Assembly: GCA_035627375.1 (NCBI GenBank)
Contig: DASPLX010000036.1
Location: 1 to 64,000 of the forward strand
Source: DASPLX01 sp035627375
GTDB taxonomy: Bacteria; Pseudomonadota; Gammaproteobacteria; Burkholderiales; Burkholderiaceae_D
Length of the DNA: 64,000 nt
Direction of reading: 5' to 3'
A model generated the notes under the pieces. It was not told the origin of the DNA. It ran no database searches and worked only from the letters and a program-made list of their open reading frames with translations. A program made the position numbers and the translations under genes. Positions 28,802 to 37,661 of the stretch are shown here, one piece after another; position 1 is the stretch's first letter; every line of letters starts with the position of its first letter.

Positions 28802-29689
28802 ATGGTTACCCGACTTCCTCCCGTTCATGCGTTGTCCGCCTTCGAGGCCGCCGCGCGCCTGGGTTCTTTCGCGGTCGCGGCCGAAGAGTTGTGCATCACG
28901 CCGTCGGCGTTGTCGCATCGCATCCGCTTGCTGGAAGAATTCGTCGGCGAACGCCTGTTTCTGCGCGACGGCCGCACCGTGACGTTGTCCGAATTCGGCC
29001 GCCGTTACCTGGACGTGGTGCGCGCCGCCTTGCGCACGCTGGCGGAATTCCCTCTGCCGAACAAGAGCGTGCCGGCTCAGCCGCGCGTGAAGGTGACGGT
29101 GCCGCCGACCTTCGCGCGTTGCCTCCTGATGCCGAGGCTGCACGGCTTCGCGCAGCAGTATCCGGACATCGTGCTGGAGATGTTCCTATCGGTGCCTTTG
29201 TACGACCTGAGCCTGTCGGAAAGCGATGTCGAGGTGCGCTTCGGCGTCGGCAAGTATCCCGACCTGGTCACCGAGAAATTGCTCGAGGAACCGACCTTCG
29301 CCGTCGCCAGCCCGGCCTATCTGCGGAAGATCGGCGGCTTGCGAACGCCGGCCGACCTGGAGAAGGCGACGCTGCTGCGCTCCGCGCTGGAGCCGTGGCA
29401 GCCGTGGTTCGAGGCGGCCGGCCTCGATTGGCCGGAGCCATCCGCCGGCTTGCGCATCGACGATCTCGGCCTGCTGCTGGAGGCGGTGCGGCATGGGCAC
29501 GGCGTGGCCCTGACGCGCGAGCATTTCGCGCGGCCGCTGATTGAGAGCGGCGAAGTGGTCGAGCTGTTCGACGTGCGGCTGGCGACGCCGCCGCATGCCT
29601 ATTACGTCGTCTACGAGCGGCCGGTGCGCGACCGGCCGGAGGTGAATCTCTTCATCGATTGGTTGCTGGCGACTTTCCGCAAGGCTTGA
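28802..29689 (+). CDS. LysR-family regulator (GcvA-like)
   Basis: A 295-residue LysR-type regulator. The N-terminal helix-turn-helix covers about 5-65 (LSAFEAAARLGSFAVAAEELCITPSALSHRIR), followed by a substrate-binding domain with two lobes (about 92-290). The segment YLRKIGGLRTPADL and the end region are like GcvA-type regulators of amino-acid or organic-acid metabolism. It lies 22 bases after the dehydrogenase gene in the same direction, so it is probably cotranscribed and may control either that gene or the glcDEF operon downstream. Confidence 0.9.
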   Translation: MVTRLPPVHALSAFEAAARLGSFAVAAEELCITPSALSHRIRLLEEFVGERLFLRDGRTVTLSEFGRRYLDVVRAALRTLAEFPLPNKSVPAQPRVKVTVPPTFARCLLMPRLHGFAQQYPDIVLEMFLSVPLYDLSLSESDVEVRFGVGKYPDLVTEKLLEEPTFAVASPAYLRKIGGLRTPADLEKATLLRSALEPWQPWFEAAGLDWPEPSAGLRIDDLGLLLEAVRHGHGVALTREHFARPLIESGEVVELFDVRLATPPHAYYVVYERPVRDRPEVNLFIDWLLATFRKA

Positions 29690-30040
29690 GGCGCCGCGCT
29701 CGGTGCGCTCATAACATCAACAATGGTCATCGAGCCGAGGCGTAAGACGTTTTCGGCATTACTGGCAGGCGTTTTGGCACATTGCCTGCACCGAATCACT
29801 CAGCGGGCGGTTCGTCGCGGTTTCCGTCGCGAGCGCTGCAGCGGCGCCTTGGCCGCGCACGACATGCTCCCTCAATCCAATCGGCCCGTTGTCGTTGTGT
29901 TAATCGATATGGGAGGCCAGCCGTTCTTGTAAGCTGAAAAGATTTCACGCCCGGCGCCAAAGAATTTTCAGCGAGTTTGGCCGCAAGCCAGGCCGGTTTC
30001 GCTACACTTGATTCGCCACCATCCCAGCCAGGACGCGGAC
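29690..30040. other. Gap upstream of glcD, no gene recognised
   Basis: A 351-base interval that should contain the glcDEF promoter. A 69-codon open frame at 29723-29932 has no recognisable protein features. No hairpin or operator repeat was convincing. Confidence 0.45.
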
Positions 30041-31528
30041 ATGAACGCCCCTACGATTCCTCCTTTCACCGCCGAACGCCAACGCGAAGTCGTGGCCGCC
30101 CTGCGCGCTTCGTTGCCGGCGCAATGCGTGCTGTTCGACGAGGAAGACACGCGCCCCTATGAATGCGACGGCTTGGCGGCCTACCGGCAACTGCCGATGG
30201 TGGTGGCGTTGCCGCAGAACGAGGAACAGATCGTCGCGGTGTTGCAGACCTGCCACCGCCTGCGGGTGCCGATCGTGCCGCGCGGCGCCGGCACCGGCTT
30301 GTCGGGCGGGGCGATGCCGATCGCCAACGGCGTCGTGCTGTCCACCGCCAAGCTCAATCGCATCCTGAAGCTCGACCCCCGGGCGCGCACCGCGACGGTG
30401 CAGCCGGGCGTCCGCAATCTCGCGATTTCCGACGCTGCCGCCGCGCACGGCCTGTATTACGCACCCGATCCGTCGTCGCAGATCGCCTGCACGATCGGCG
30501 GCAACGTCGCCGAGAATTCCGGCGGCGTGCATTGCCTCAAGTACGGCCTCACCGTCCACAACGTTCTGCGCGTGCGCATGGTGACGATGGAAGGCGAGAT
30601 CGTCGAGCTCGGCAGCGAGGCGCTCGATGCGCCCGGCCTCGATCTGCTGGCGGTCTTCATCGGTTCCGAAGGCATGCTGGGCGTGGTGACCGAAGCCACG
30701 GTGAAGCTGATCCCGAAGCCGAGCACGGCGCGCGTCATCATGGCCTCGTTCGACGACGTGGTGCGCGGCGGCGACGCGGTCGCCTCCGTGATCGCGGCCG
30801 GCATCATCCCGGCCGGCCTGGAGATGATGGACAAGACCTCGTCGCGCATGGTCGAGCCCTTCGTGCGGGCCGGTTACGATACCGAGGCCGAGGCGATCCT
30901 GCTGTGCGAATCGGACGGCATTCCGGAAGAGGTGGATGAAGAGATCGCGCGCATGAGCGCGGTGCTCAAGGAGTCAGGCGCGACGGCGATCGCGGTGTCG
31001 CGCGACGAGGCCGAGCGCCTGAAGTTCTGGTCCGGCCGCAAGAATGCCTTCCCGGCCGCCGGCCGCATCTCGCCCGATTACTACTGCATGGACGGCACCA
31101 TACCGCGCAAGCACCTGGCGCGGGTGCTGCTGCGCATCGCCGAGATGGAGAAGAAATACGGCCTGCGCTGCGCCAATGTCTTTCATGCCGGCGACGGCAA
31201 CCTGCATCCGCTGATCCTGTTCGACGCCAACAAGGAAGACGAATTCCATCGCGCCGAAGCCTTCGGCGCCGAGATCCTGGAACTGTGCGTCGAGGTCGGC
31301 GGCACGATCACGGGCGAGCACGGCGTCGGCATCGAGAAGATCAATTCAATGTGCGTGCAATTCACGCCGAAGGAAATCGAGGCGCTCACCGCGCTCAAGC
31401 GCGCCTTCGATGTTGCCGGCCTGCTCAATCCGGACAAGGCGATTCCGACGCTCAATCGCTGCGCCGAATACGGCCGCATGCGCGTGTCGGGCGGGCTGAT
31501 GAAATTCGCCGAACTTCCCAGGTTCTGA
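30041..31528 (+). CDS. glcD: Glycolate oxidase FAD-linked subunit GlcD
   Basis: A 495-residue flavoprotein subunit of glycolate dehydrogenase. The FAD-binding region has PRGAGTGLSGGAMP (about 86-99), ADPSSQIACTIGGN-type motif and FIGSEGMLGVVTE; the C-terminal domain has HAGDGNLHP and TGEHGVGIEK. With GlcE and GlcF it oxidises glycolate to glyoxylate and passes electrons to quinone at the inner membrane. The ATG at 30041, after AGGA, is preferred over one 33 bases upstream because family similarity starts here. It is followed by glcE after 13 bases and then glcF. Confidence 0.95.
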   Translation: MNAPTIPPFTAERQREVVAALRASLPAQCVLFDEEDTRPYECDGLAAYRQLPMVVALPQNEEQIVAVLQTCHRLRVPIVPRGAGTGLSGGAMPIANGVVLSTAKLNRILKLDPRARTATVQPGVRNLAISDAAAAHGLYYAPDPSSQIACTIGGNVAENSGGVHCLKYGLTVHNVLRVRMVTMEGEIVELGSEALDAPGLDLLAVFIGSEGMLGVVTEATVKLIPKPSTARVIMASFDDVVRGGDAVASVIAAGIIPAGLEMMDKTSSRMVEPFVRAGYDTEAEAILLCESDGIPEEVDEEIARMSAVLKESGATAIAVSRDEAERLKFWSGRKNAFPAAGRISPDYYCMDGTIPRKHLARVLLRIAEMEKKYGLRCANVFHAGDGNLHPLILFDANKEDEFHRAEAFGAEILELCVEVGGTITGEHGVGIEKINSMCVQFTPKEIEALTALKRAFDVAGLLNPDKAIPTLNRCAEYGRMRVSGGLMKFAELPRF

Positions 31529-31541
31529 AGACGGGATTCCG

Positions 31542-32612
31542 ATGGAACACGTACTGCAACAATTCAAGCAACGGATCGTCGAAGCCGGCGTCAGCAAGAC
31601 GCCGCTGCGCCTGCGCGGCGGCGGCACCAAGGATTGGTACGGCCAGGCGCTCGACGGCGAGATTCTCGACACCCGCGAGTATCGCGGCATCGTCGCCTAC
31701 GATCCGACCGAACTCGTGATTACCGCGCGCTGCGGTACGCCGCTGGCGGAGATCGAGGCCGTCTTGGCCGAGCGCAACCAGGTATTGGCTTTCGAGCCGC
31801 CGCGCTACGGCGCCGATTCGACCATCGGCGGCGCCGTCGCGAGCGGCCTGTCCGGCCCGCGCCGCCAGGCCGCCGGCGCCGTCCGCGATTTCGTGCTCGG
31901 CGCGACGCTGATGGATGGCAAAGGGGAAGTGCTGCGCTTCGGCGGTCGCGTGATGAAAAACGTCGCCGGCTACGACGTCGCGCGCGTGCTGGCCGGATCG
32001 CTCGGCATCCTGGGCTTGATGCTGGAAGTGTCGCTGAAGGTCTTGCCGAGACCGTTCTTCGAAACGACGCTGCGCTTCGACGGCATCGGCAAGACGGCTG
32101 CGATCGAGCGCTTGAACCAATGGGGCGGCGAACCCTTGCCGATCTCGGCCAGCGCCTGGCACGGCAGGGTGTTGATCGTGCGCCTGTCCGGCGCGCCGGC
32201 GGCGGTCGAGGCGGCGGCCGCCAGGCTCGGCGGCGAACGGGTGGACGATGCGCCTGCCTTGTGGAACGGCTTGCGCGACCAGACCAACGACTTCTTCGCC
32301 GCGACCTCGGAGCCGGCCGCGCTGTGGCGGCTGTCGCTGCCGTCCGCCACGCCGCCGCTGCGCATCGCCGGCGAGCAGCTGTTCGAATGGGGCGGCGCGC
32401 AGCGCTGGTTGCGCACCGAGGCCGATGCCGCGACCCTGCGCGAAGCGGCGCGCAAGGTCGGCGGCCACGCGACGCTGTTTCGCGGCGGCGATAAAGGCGT
32501 CGGCGTGTTCCAGCCGCTGGCGCCGGCGGCGGCGGCGATCCATCGCCGTCTCAAGAACGTGTTCGACCCCGCCGGGATTTTCAATCGCGGCAGGATGTAC
32601 CCGGATATCTAA
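31542..32612 (+). CDS. glcE: Glycolate oxidase subunit GlcE
   Basis: A 356-residue FAD-binding subunit related to GlcD but shorter. The FAD-binding motif region is LRLRGGGTKDWYG at about 23-35 and GADSTIGGAVASGLSG at about 88-103; GRVMKNVAGYDVARVLAGSLGILG is the GlcE hallmark. The C-terminal domain is reduced and lacks the HxGDGNxH motif seen in GlcD, as usual for GlcE. It works in the membrane-associated GlcDEF complex. It lies between glcD and glcF with short spacing. Confidence 0.95.
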   Translation: MEHVLQQFKQRIVEAGVSKTPLRLRGGGTKDWYGQALDGEILDTREYRGIVAYDPTELVITARCGTPLAEIEAVLAERNQVLAFEPPRYGADSTIGGAVASGLSGPRRQAAGAVRDFVLGATLMDGKGEVLRFGGRVMKNVAGYDVARVLAGSLGILGLMLEVSLKVLPRPFFETTLRFDGIGKTAAIERLNQWGGEPLPISASAWHGRVLIVRLSGAPAAVEAAAARLGGERVDDAPALWNGLRDQTNDFFAATSEPAALWRLSLPSATPPLRIAGEQLFEWGGAQRWLRTEADAATLREAARKVGGHATLFRGGDKGVGVFQPLAPAAAAIHRRLKNVFDPAGIFNRGRMYPDI

Positions 32613-32630
32613 CGGTAACCACTCGATAGC

Positions 32631-33860
32631 ATGCAAACCAATCTCGCCGATTTCATCAAGAACACGCGCGACGGCGAGGAGGCCGAGGCGATCCTGCGCA
32701 AGTGCGTGCACTGCGGCTTTTGCACGGCGACCTGCCCGACCTATCAATTGCTCGGCGACGAACTCGACGGCCCGCGCGGACGCATCTACCTGATCAAGCA
32801 ATTCCTTGAAGGCAAGGAGGCGAGCGCGAAGACGCAGGAGCATCTCGACCGCTGCCTGACCTGTCGCAATTGCGAATCGACCTGTCCCTCGGGCGTGCAA
32901 TACGGCCGCCTGGCGGACATCGGCCGCAAGCTCGTGGAGCGGCAGGTCAAGCGGCCGCTGCCGGAGCGCCTGCTCCGCACCGCGTTGAAGGAAACGCTGC
33001 CGCGCGCATGGCTATTCACGCCGGCCATGAAGGCGGGACAACTGCTGCGGCCGCTGCTGCCGCGCGCGTTGAAGAACAAGGTGCCGGCGCGGCAAAACGC
33101 CGGCGCGTGGCCGAAGACGGGCCATGCGCGCAAGATGCTGTTGCTCGACGGTTGCGTGCAGCCGGCGATGGCGCCGAACATCAATGCCGCGACGGCGCGC
33201 GTGCTCGATGCCCTGGGCGTGCAATCGATCGTCGCGCCGAAGGCCGGCTGTTGCGGCGCGATCCGCTATCACCTCAACGACCACGACGGCGGCCTCGACG
33301 ACATGCGCCGCAACATCGACGCCTGGTGGCCTCGGCTCGAAGCGGGCGTCGAGGCGATCGTGATGACGGCGTCGGGCTGCGGTTCGACGGTCAAGGAATA
33401 CGGACATCTGCTCGCCCACGATCCGGCTTATGCCGCGAAGGCGAAACGCATCTCCGAACTGACCAGGGACTTGAGCGAGATCCTGCCGGATTTCGAGGCG
33501 GAGTTGTCGAGGAAGATCGGCGGCAAGCTGCGCCAGCGCGTCGCCTGGCATCCGCCGTGCTCGCTGCAGCACGGACAACAGATACGCGGCAAGGTCGAGG
33601 GCTTGCTGCGCGCGATCGGCGTCGATGTGCGGTTATGCGCCGAGAGTCACTTGTGCTGCGGATCGGCCGGCACGTATTCGGTGCTGCAGCCGGAGCTGTC
33701 TTGCCAGCTGCGCGACGACAAGATCGCCAGCCTGGAGGCGACGCAATCGGAGCGCATCGTATCGGCCAATATCGGCTGCATCACGCATCTGCAATCGGGA
33801 ACCGAGACGCCGGTCGAGCATTGGATCGAATTGATAGACCGGTCGCTTGCGCGTAGGTGA
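32631..33860 (+). CDS. glcF: Glycolate oxidase iron-sulfur subunit GlcF
   Basis: A 409-residue electron-transfer subunit. Two [4Fe-4S] ferredoxin motifs, CVHCGFCTATCP at about 25-36 and CLTCRNCESTCP at about 75-86, are followed by two cysteine-rich CCG domains (AGCCGAIRYH near 206 and HLCCGSAGTYS near 340). It passes electrons from the GlcD/GlcE flavins to the quinone pool. It is the last gene of the operon; the next gene has a different composition and belongs to a different unit. Confidence 0.95.
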   Translation: MQTNLADFIKNTRDGEEAEAILRKCVHCGFCTATCPTYQLLGDELDGPRGRIYLIKQFLEGKEASAKTQEHLDRCLTCRNCESTCPSGVQYGRLADIGRKLVERQVKRPLPERLLRTALKETLPRAWLFTPAMKAGQLLRPLLPRALKNKVPARQNAGAWPKTGHARKMLLLDGCVQPAMAPNINAATARVLDALGVQSIVAPKAGCCGAIRYHLNDHDGGLDDMRRNIDAWWPRLEAGVEAIVMTASGCGSTVKEYGHLLAHDPAYAAKAKRISELTRDLSEILPDFEAELSRKIGGKLRQRVAWHPPCSLQHGQQIRGKVEGLLRAIGVDVRLCAESHLCCGSAGTYSVLQPELSCQLRDDKIASLEATQSERIVSANIGCITHLQSGTETPVEHWIELIDRSLARR

Positions 33861-33921
33861 ATCACTTTATCGTAAAATCCGTCTTTCAATTAGTGCAATT
33901 CATCGTTAGACGGAGAATTTC

Positions 33922-34836
33922 TTGAAAGATATTTTCAAGCTCTTTAAAGCCTCGGAGCAAAAAGAGGAGGTCGTGTCATCGACAACGAAGACCAGCAGGG
34001 ACATGATGGAATCCACCTCCGAGTCCGCGACAATGTCGGTGACCACGAATATTGGCGGACGACGTTATCGCATCGAGTCTGACGACAATTATTTACAGGA
34101 CATAAAAGGCGTTTTCGAACCGCATATGGTCGAACTCTTCGATGCCCTGCTCTGCCCGTCTTTCACCGTATTGGATATCGGTGCAAATATCGGTTGCACC
34201 TCTATCTTGTTCGGCTCGCGCGTAGAGAAGGTCATCAGTTTCGAACCATCGCCGACGACGTTTTCTTTCCTGCGGAAGAATGTGGCTGCCGCCGAATTGA
34301 GCAACGTGTCGCTGATGAATATCGGGTTGGGGAAGGAGAACGGCTCTTTCGAGTTGACGTTCGCGGCGGATAACCGGTCGGGAGGTTTTGTTTCCAACAA
34401 GGTTCAGGCGTCCGCCGGGCATAGTGTTGAGAAGATCAAGATTGCGCAAGGCGATGCCTTCTTGAGCGAGCATCCGGTCGAGACGATCGGTTTGATCAAG
34501 ATCGACGTCGAGGGATTCGAGAAAGACGTTATCGAGGGGTTGCGCACCACGATTTCGCGGCAAAAACCCATCGTCGTCCTCGAGTTGAATCACTGGTGCC
34601 TCAACGTCTTCCAGCGCATATCCGTGCCCGATTTCTTGGATTTCCTAAGATCCGTATTTCCGTTCCTGTATGCGGTTGAAAAGGATGAAGCAAGGAATCT
34701 GCATGACCCCAACGACGCTTATCACGTGATGTATCACCATGTGGTCGGAGGATTCAAATATCCCAATCTTGTCGGCGCATTCCATGTCGATCAGCTTGAA
34801 AAATTCGCGGCGAAGTACCGGATAAACATCGGATAG
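33922..34836 (+). CDS. FkbM-family methyltransferase
   Basis: A 304-residue SAM-dependent methyltransferase of the FkbM family. The SAM-binding motif LDIGANIGCTS is near 88-98, FEPSP follows, and the FkbM signature IKIDVEGFEKDVIEG is near 193-207. Members methylate sugars of surface glycans or secondary metabolites. The start is a TTG at 33922, chosen because GGAG lies seven bases upstream and the next ATG is 27 codons later. The gene is less GC-rich than the glc genes before it. No glycan operon surrounds it apart from the secreted propeller protein downstream on the other strand. Confidence 0.82.
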   Translation: MKDIFKLFKASEQKEEVVSSTTKTSRDMMESTSESATMSVTTNIGGRRYRIESDDNYLQDIKGVFEPHMVELFDALLCPSFTVLDIGANIGCTSILFGSRVEKVISFEPSPTTFSFLRKNVAAAELSNVSLMNIGLGKENGSFELTFAADNRSGGFVSNKVQASAGHSVEKIKIAQGDAFLSEHPVETIGLIKIDVEGFEKDVIEGLRTTISRQKPIVVLELNHWCLNVFQRISVPDFLDFLRSVFPFLYAVEKDEARNLHDPNDAYHVMYHHVVGGFKYPNLVGAFHVDQLEKFAAKYRINIG

Positions 34837-34854
34837 CGGTACGCTGCAAAAGGT

Positions 34855-34876
34855 CGGGGCCGCGCTTGCGGCCCCG
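34855..34876 (+). terminator. Probable terminator of the FkbM gene
   Basis: A 9-bp stem CGGGGCCGC/GCGGCCCCG with a tetraloop, 18 bases after the stop codon. A short T-rich stretch (TTCTTTT) follows about ten bases later. It sits between convergent genes. Confidence 0.6.
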
Positions 34877-34935
34877 GACAGTTCTTTTAATCGGCTCACG
34901 AAATTGGTGCTTTCGATTTGCCAAGGAGTACCGGC

Positions 34936-36807
34936 TTAGTTCGGCAAAATCTTATGCCGGAAAATCGTCCTGGTACTCGTGCCATGATCCGCGTAGTTGA
35001 TATAACCGTTCCAGTAATAGAGATACGGACCTTGTGGAGTGGACAGAATTTGCGGGTACTCTATCCAACAGTTCGGATTCTCCGGATGGTACTCCGTCAC
35101 AAGCGGATTTTTCTTGGATTTAGTCCAAGAGGACAGTGTATTGGGCGTGGCGGTACGGGCGATCCCGATAGCCCAAAGTCCCGAACACCGATGATGTGTC
35201 GCGCCCTCATAGACGTTGTAGAAATAACCGTCTTCGAACGATACATTGCTTGCGCCATAGTTCCTGCCGTCCCAAGCGTCTGGGGCAGCCTTCAGAGGCA
35301 ATAGTGCATATGGCTCCATGTCGCTAGTTTTGCTGAAAGTATAGGCGTTCTGCAGGAAGCCCTTCGGCAAGGGAGCTTGATAATGGCGTGCTTCCAGATC
35401 TGCATCGTCAACGCCGACCCACTGGAGGTACTTGTTGTTGGTTTCCGGAGCTTCAGGATCTACGAAAAAGCTTGGAGTACTCACACTGTTGTTACCCATC
35501 TTGCTGCAAGCCACGACGGACTTTACCTGCCAATTGCTCACGCCGTCCGGCGAATGTGCGGACACTGCCGAAAAACCGGTGCATTCTTTTCCAGTTCCTT
35601 CGAAGAGACTGTCGAACGTGGCCTCGAACACCATGTAGTAACCGTCGGGCCGTTTGACGACCGACGGATCATATGCCGTCTTTATTTTCCCAATCCCCGA
35701 TACATAACCGATCGGAATGACCGGATTGGGCGACAGCGTAAATGTCTTGCCCCCATCCGTCGATGTCGCCATATAGATCTGGAAAACGTTCGATCTGAGG
35801 TCCGTTTCCTGCCTGAAGTAGGCATAGATCTTCGATGCGCTGGCTTGAACGAAAGCCGCGCGTCCCGGATCGAGCATTGCCGTCCTGCCGGCAGGTACGC
35901 CGTTGAACGTGACCAGTTCACGTGCTCCAAGAGCGGCGCTGCCTGAGGCGAAGAGTGCCTGCGTGGCGGACTGATGATCGTACGGAGTCCGGCGAATCAA
36001 TCGAATGCTGTCCACATTCAAATTCGGATCCGAGTAGTCGGAAATGCGCACACTTTGCCCGTTGCCGGCGTAGACAAAGGAATTGAATTTCACCCACTGA
36101 TAACCGGTGGAACTGATCACTTTATTGACGGGTGTATCGGTTACATCGTTCAGCGCCACGAACGAAGAGTAGTTGTGCGCAAAACCGTCCTTTGAGCGCA
36201 ACTTCACCCAGACATCGTAATCGCCGGGCGCCAAATCGCTTGTGGAGGGCACCCACCAAGCATATACGCCAGAACTCGTCCGTGTTACCGCCTTTCCTCC
36301 GCTTGCCGCCGCATCAAGGATTACCGTGCCTCCTGCGACCATGTCGGATTCGACGGAGACATCTTTGACGATCGCCAGTTTGTCGACGCTCAAGCCGGCA
36401 TCCGACCAGTCGGAAACGCGGAGCTGTCCGCCGATTTGAGCCAAGTCGAAAGAAGTGACTCGAATCCACTGAGGTGCCTTGTTGGAAATGCCGACGGTTT
36501 GTCCGCCGATATTGACGTCGTTATAGAAAACCTGCGGCCCGAAAGGTTTCGGCCCCGACTGGTTGGGCAGGAGCGACGCGCGTGCGTAAAGCGAATAAGA
36601 ACCGGTGGTCCAGGTGGACGTATTGTTTACCCACCACGTATAGATTCCTACCGATGATCTGTTGACAGTAGATCCCGCACTTGCGGTTAAGTCGGCGACG
36701 ACAGTTCCGCCTGCAACGTTCTCGGCTTCAACCGTGGATTGCGTATAGGCAGCGTTCGCCTGATGCAGATTGAGGACTAACAGCGACCCGAAGAGAATTT
36801 TTCTCAT
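34936..36807 (-). CDS. Secreted protein: two CBM-like modules and a GH43-like propeller
   Basis: A 623-residue exported protein. Signal peptide 1-19 (cleavage near ANA-AY). Two homologous beta-sandwich modules follow at about 26-148 and 151-272; both open with VExxxVAGGTV, continue to YxWWV and close with RxSDxSDxxLxVD. They resemble CBM6/35-type sugar-binding modules. From about 280 a five-bladed propeller of the GH43/GH32 style follows (ATSTDGGKTF, YDPSVVKRPDGYYMVFEA). Four Cys are present in the propeller. GC content is below that of the flanking core genes. A role in binding or cleaving extracellular polysaccharide is likely, but catalytic residues could not be assigned. The start has GGAGG directly upstream. 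Confidence 0.8.
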   Translation of the reverse strand: MRKILFGSLLVLNLHQANAAYTQSTVEAENVAGGTVVADLTASAGSTVNRSSVGIYTWWVNNTSTWTTGSYSLYARASLLPNQSGPKPFGPQVFYNDVNIGGQTVGISNKAPQWIRVTSFDLAQIGGQLRVSDWSDAGLSVDKLAIVKDVSVESDMVAGGTVILDAAASGGKAVTRTSSGVYAWWVPSTSDLAPGDYDVWVKLRSKDGFAHNYSSFVALNDVTDTPVNKVISSTGYQWVKFNSFVYAGNGQSVRISDYSDPNLNVDSIRLIRRTPYDHQSATQALFASGSAALGARELVTFNGVPAGRTAMLDPGRAAFVQASASKIYAYFRQETDLRSNVFQIYMATSTDGGKTFTLSPNPVIPIGYVSGIGKIKTAYDPSVVKRPDGYYMVFEATFDSLFEGTGKECTGFSAVSAHSPDGVSNWQVKSVVACSKMGNNSVSTPSFFVDPEAPETNNKYLQWVGVDDADLEARHYQAPLPKGFLQNAYTFSKTSDMEPYALLPLKAAPDAWDGRNYGASNVSFEDGYFYNVYEGATHHRCSGLWAIGIARTATPNTLSSWTKSKKNPLVTEYHPENPNCWIEYPQILSTPQGPYLYYWNGYINYADHGTSTRTIFRHKILPN

Positions 36808-37154
36808 ATTCCTCCAAACTTTTGTTCAAATTGTTTTGAATCAGAATCGAATTCGCATCCGGAGATATTTGTATCGGCTGACAAAATCGGACAGATACGG
36901 CGCAATTCTAGGTGCATATCTATGCACGCGAAATACCATATTCGTGGGAGTCAAAGCGCGCGAACGGGGGCGCGACGTCAAGAACGCATCATTGCATGCG
37001 GGCGACAATGCTCGCAAATCGCGGAGCAGCCCGTAGCCGGGATAACGAGGCATATGCGGATGCGCATCATGCCTGCCGGTTTGAATCGAGCGGAGGATCT
37101 AGGCGGGACAAGTACGCAACAGGCGGGGTGCACATGCCTATTGCATATATTTGG
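36808..37154. other. Gap with an imperfect hairpin, no gene recognised
   Basis: This 347-base interval contains the start region of the secreted propeller gene and the 3' side of gpx. At 37048-37074 an 11-bp stem with one bulged base (AGGCAT-ATGCG with CGCAT-c-ATGCCT) could act as a transcript end for gpx. No supportable coding sequence. Confidence 0.45.
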
Positions 37155-37640
37155 TCACTCCGCCAGCAGCGTCTCGATATCCTTCATCAATTCCTCCGGC
37201 TTGGTCTGCGGCGCATAGCGCTTGAACACCGAGCCGTCCTTCTTGACGAGGAACTTGGTGAAATTCCACTTGATCGCCTGCGTGCCCATCAGCCCCGGCG
37301 CTTCCTTCTTGAGGTGCTGGAACAGCGGATGGGCCGCGTCGCCGTTGACGTCGATTTTTTCGAACAGCGGGAAGGTGACGCCGAAATTGCGCTCGCAGAA
37401 GCTGCCGATCTCTTCCGCCGAGCCGGGTTCCTGGCCGCCGAACTGGTTGCAGGGGAATCCGAGCACTTCCACGCCCTTGTCCTTGAACTGCTGGTACACC
37501 GCTTCCAGGCCCTTGTATTGCGGCGTGAAGCCGCATTCGCTGGCGGTGTTGACGATCAGCAGCACCTTGCCGCGATATGCCGAAAGATCGACCGGCTTGC
37601 CGGTCAGGCTGTTGGCCTTGAAGTCGTGTACCGATGCCAT
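37155..37640 (-). CDS. Glutathione peroxidase (Cys type)
   Basis: A 161-residue thiol peroxidase of the glutathione peroxidase family. The catalytic tetrad motifs are present: NTASECGFT with the peroxidatic Cys near residue 36, FPCNQFGGQEP, and KWNFTKFL with Trp and Asn. It has Cys rather than selenocysteine, as usual in bacteria, and probably uses thioredoxin to reduce peroxides in the cytosol. AGGAG precedes the ATG. It lies 21 bases after pilU on the same strand and may be read through from it. Confidence 0.94.
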   Translation of the reverse strand: MASVHDFKANSLTGKPVDLSAYRGKVLLIVNTASECGFTPQYKGLEAVYQQFKDKGVEVLGFPCNQFGGQEPGSAEEIGSFCERNFGVTFPLFEKIDVNGDAAHPLFQHLKKEAPGLMGTQAIKWNFTKFLVKKDGSVFKRYAPQTKPEELMKDIETLLAE

Positions 37641-37661
37641 GCTGTCTCCTTGAGTTTTCTT

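Noticed and set aside
29723..29932. 69-codon forward open frame upstream of glcD
   Set aside because: No ribosome-binding site, no recognisable features, Arg-rich sequence typical of chance frames in GC-rich DNA.
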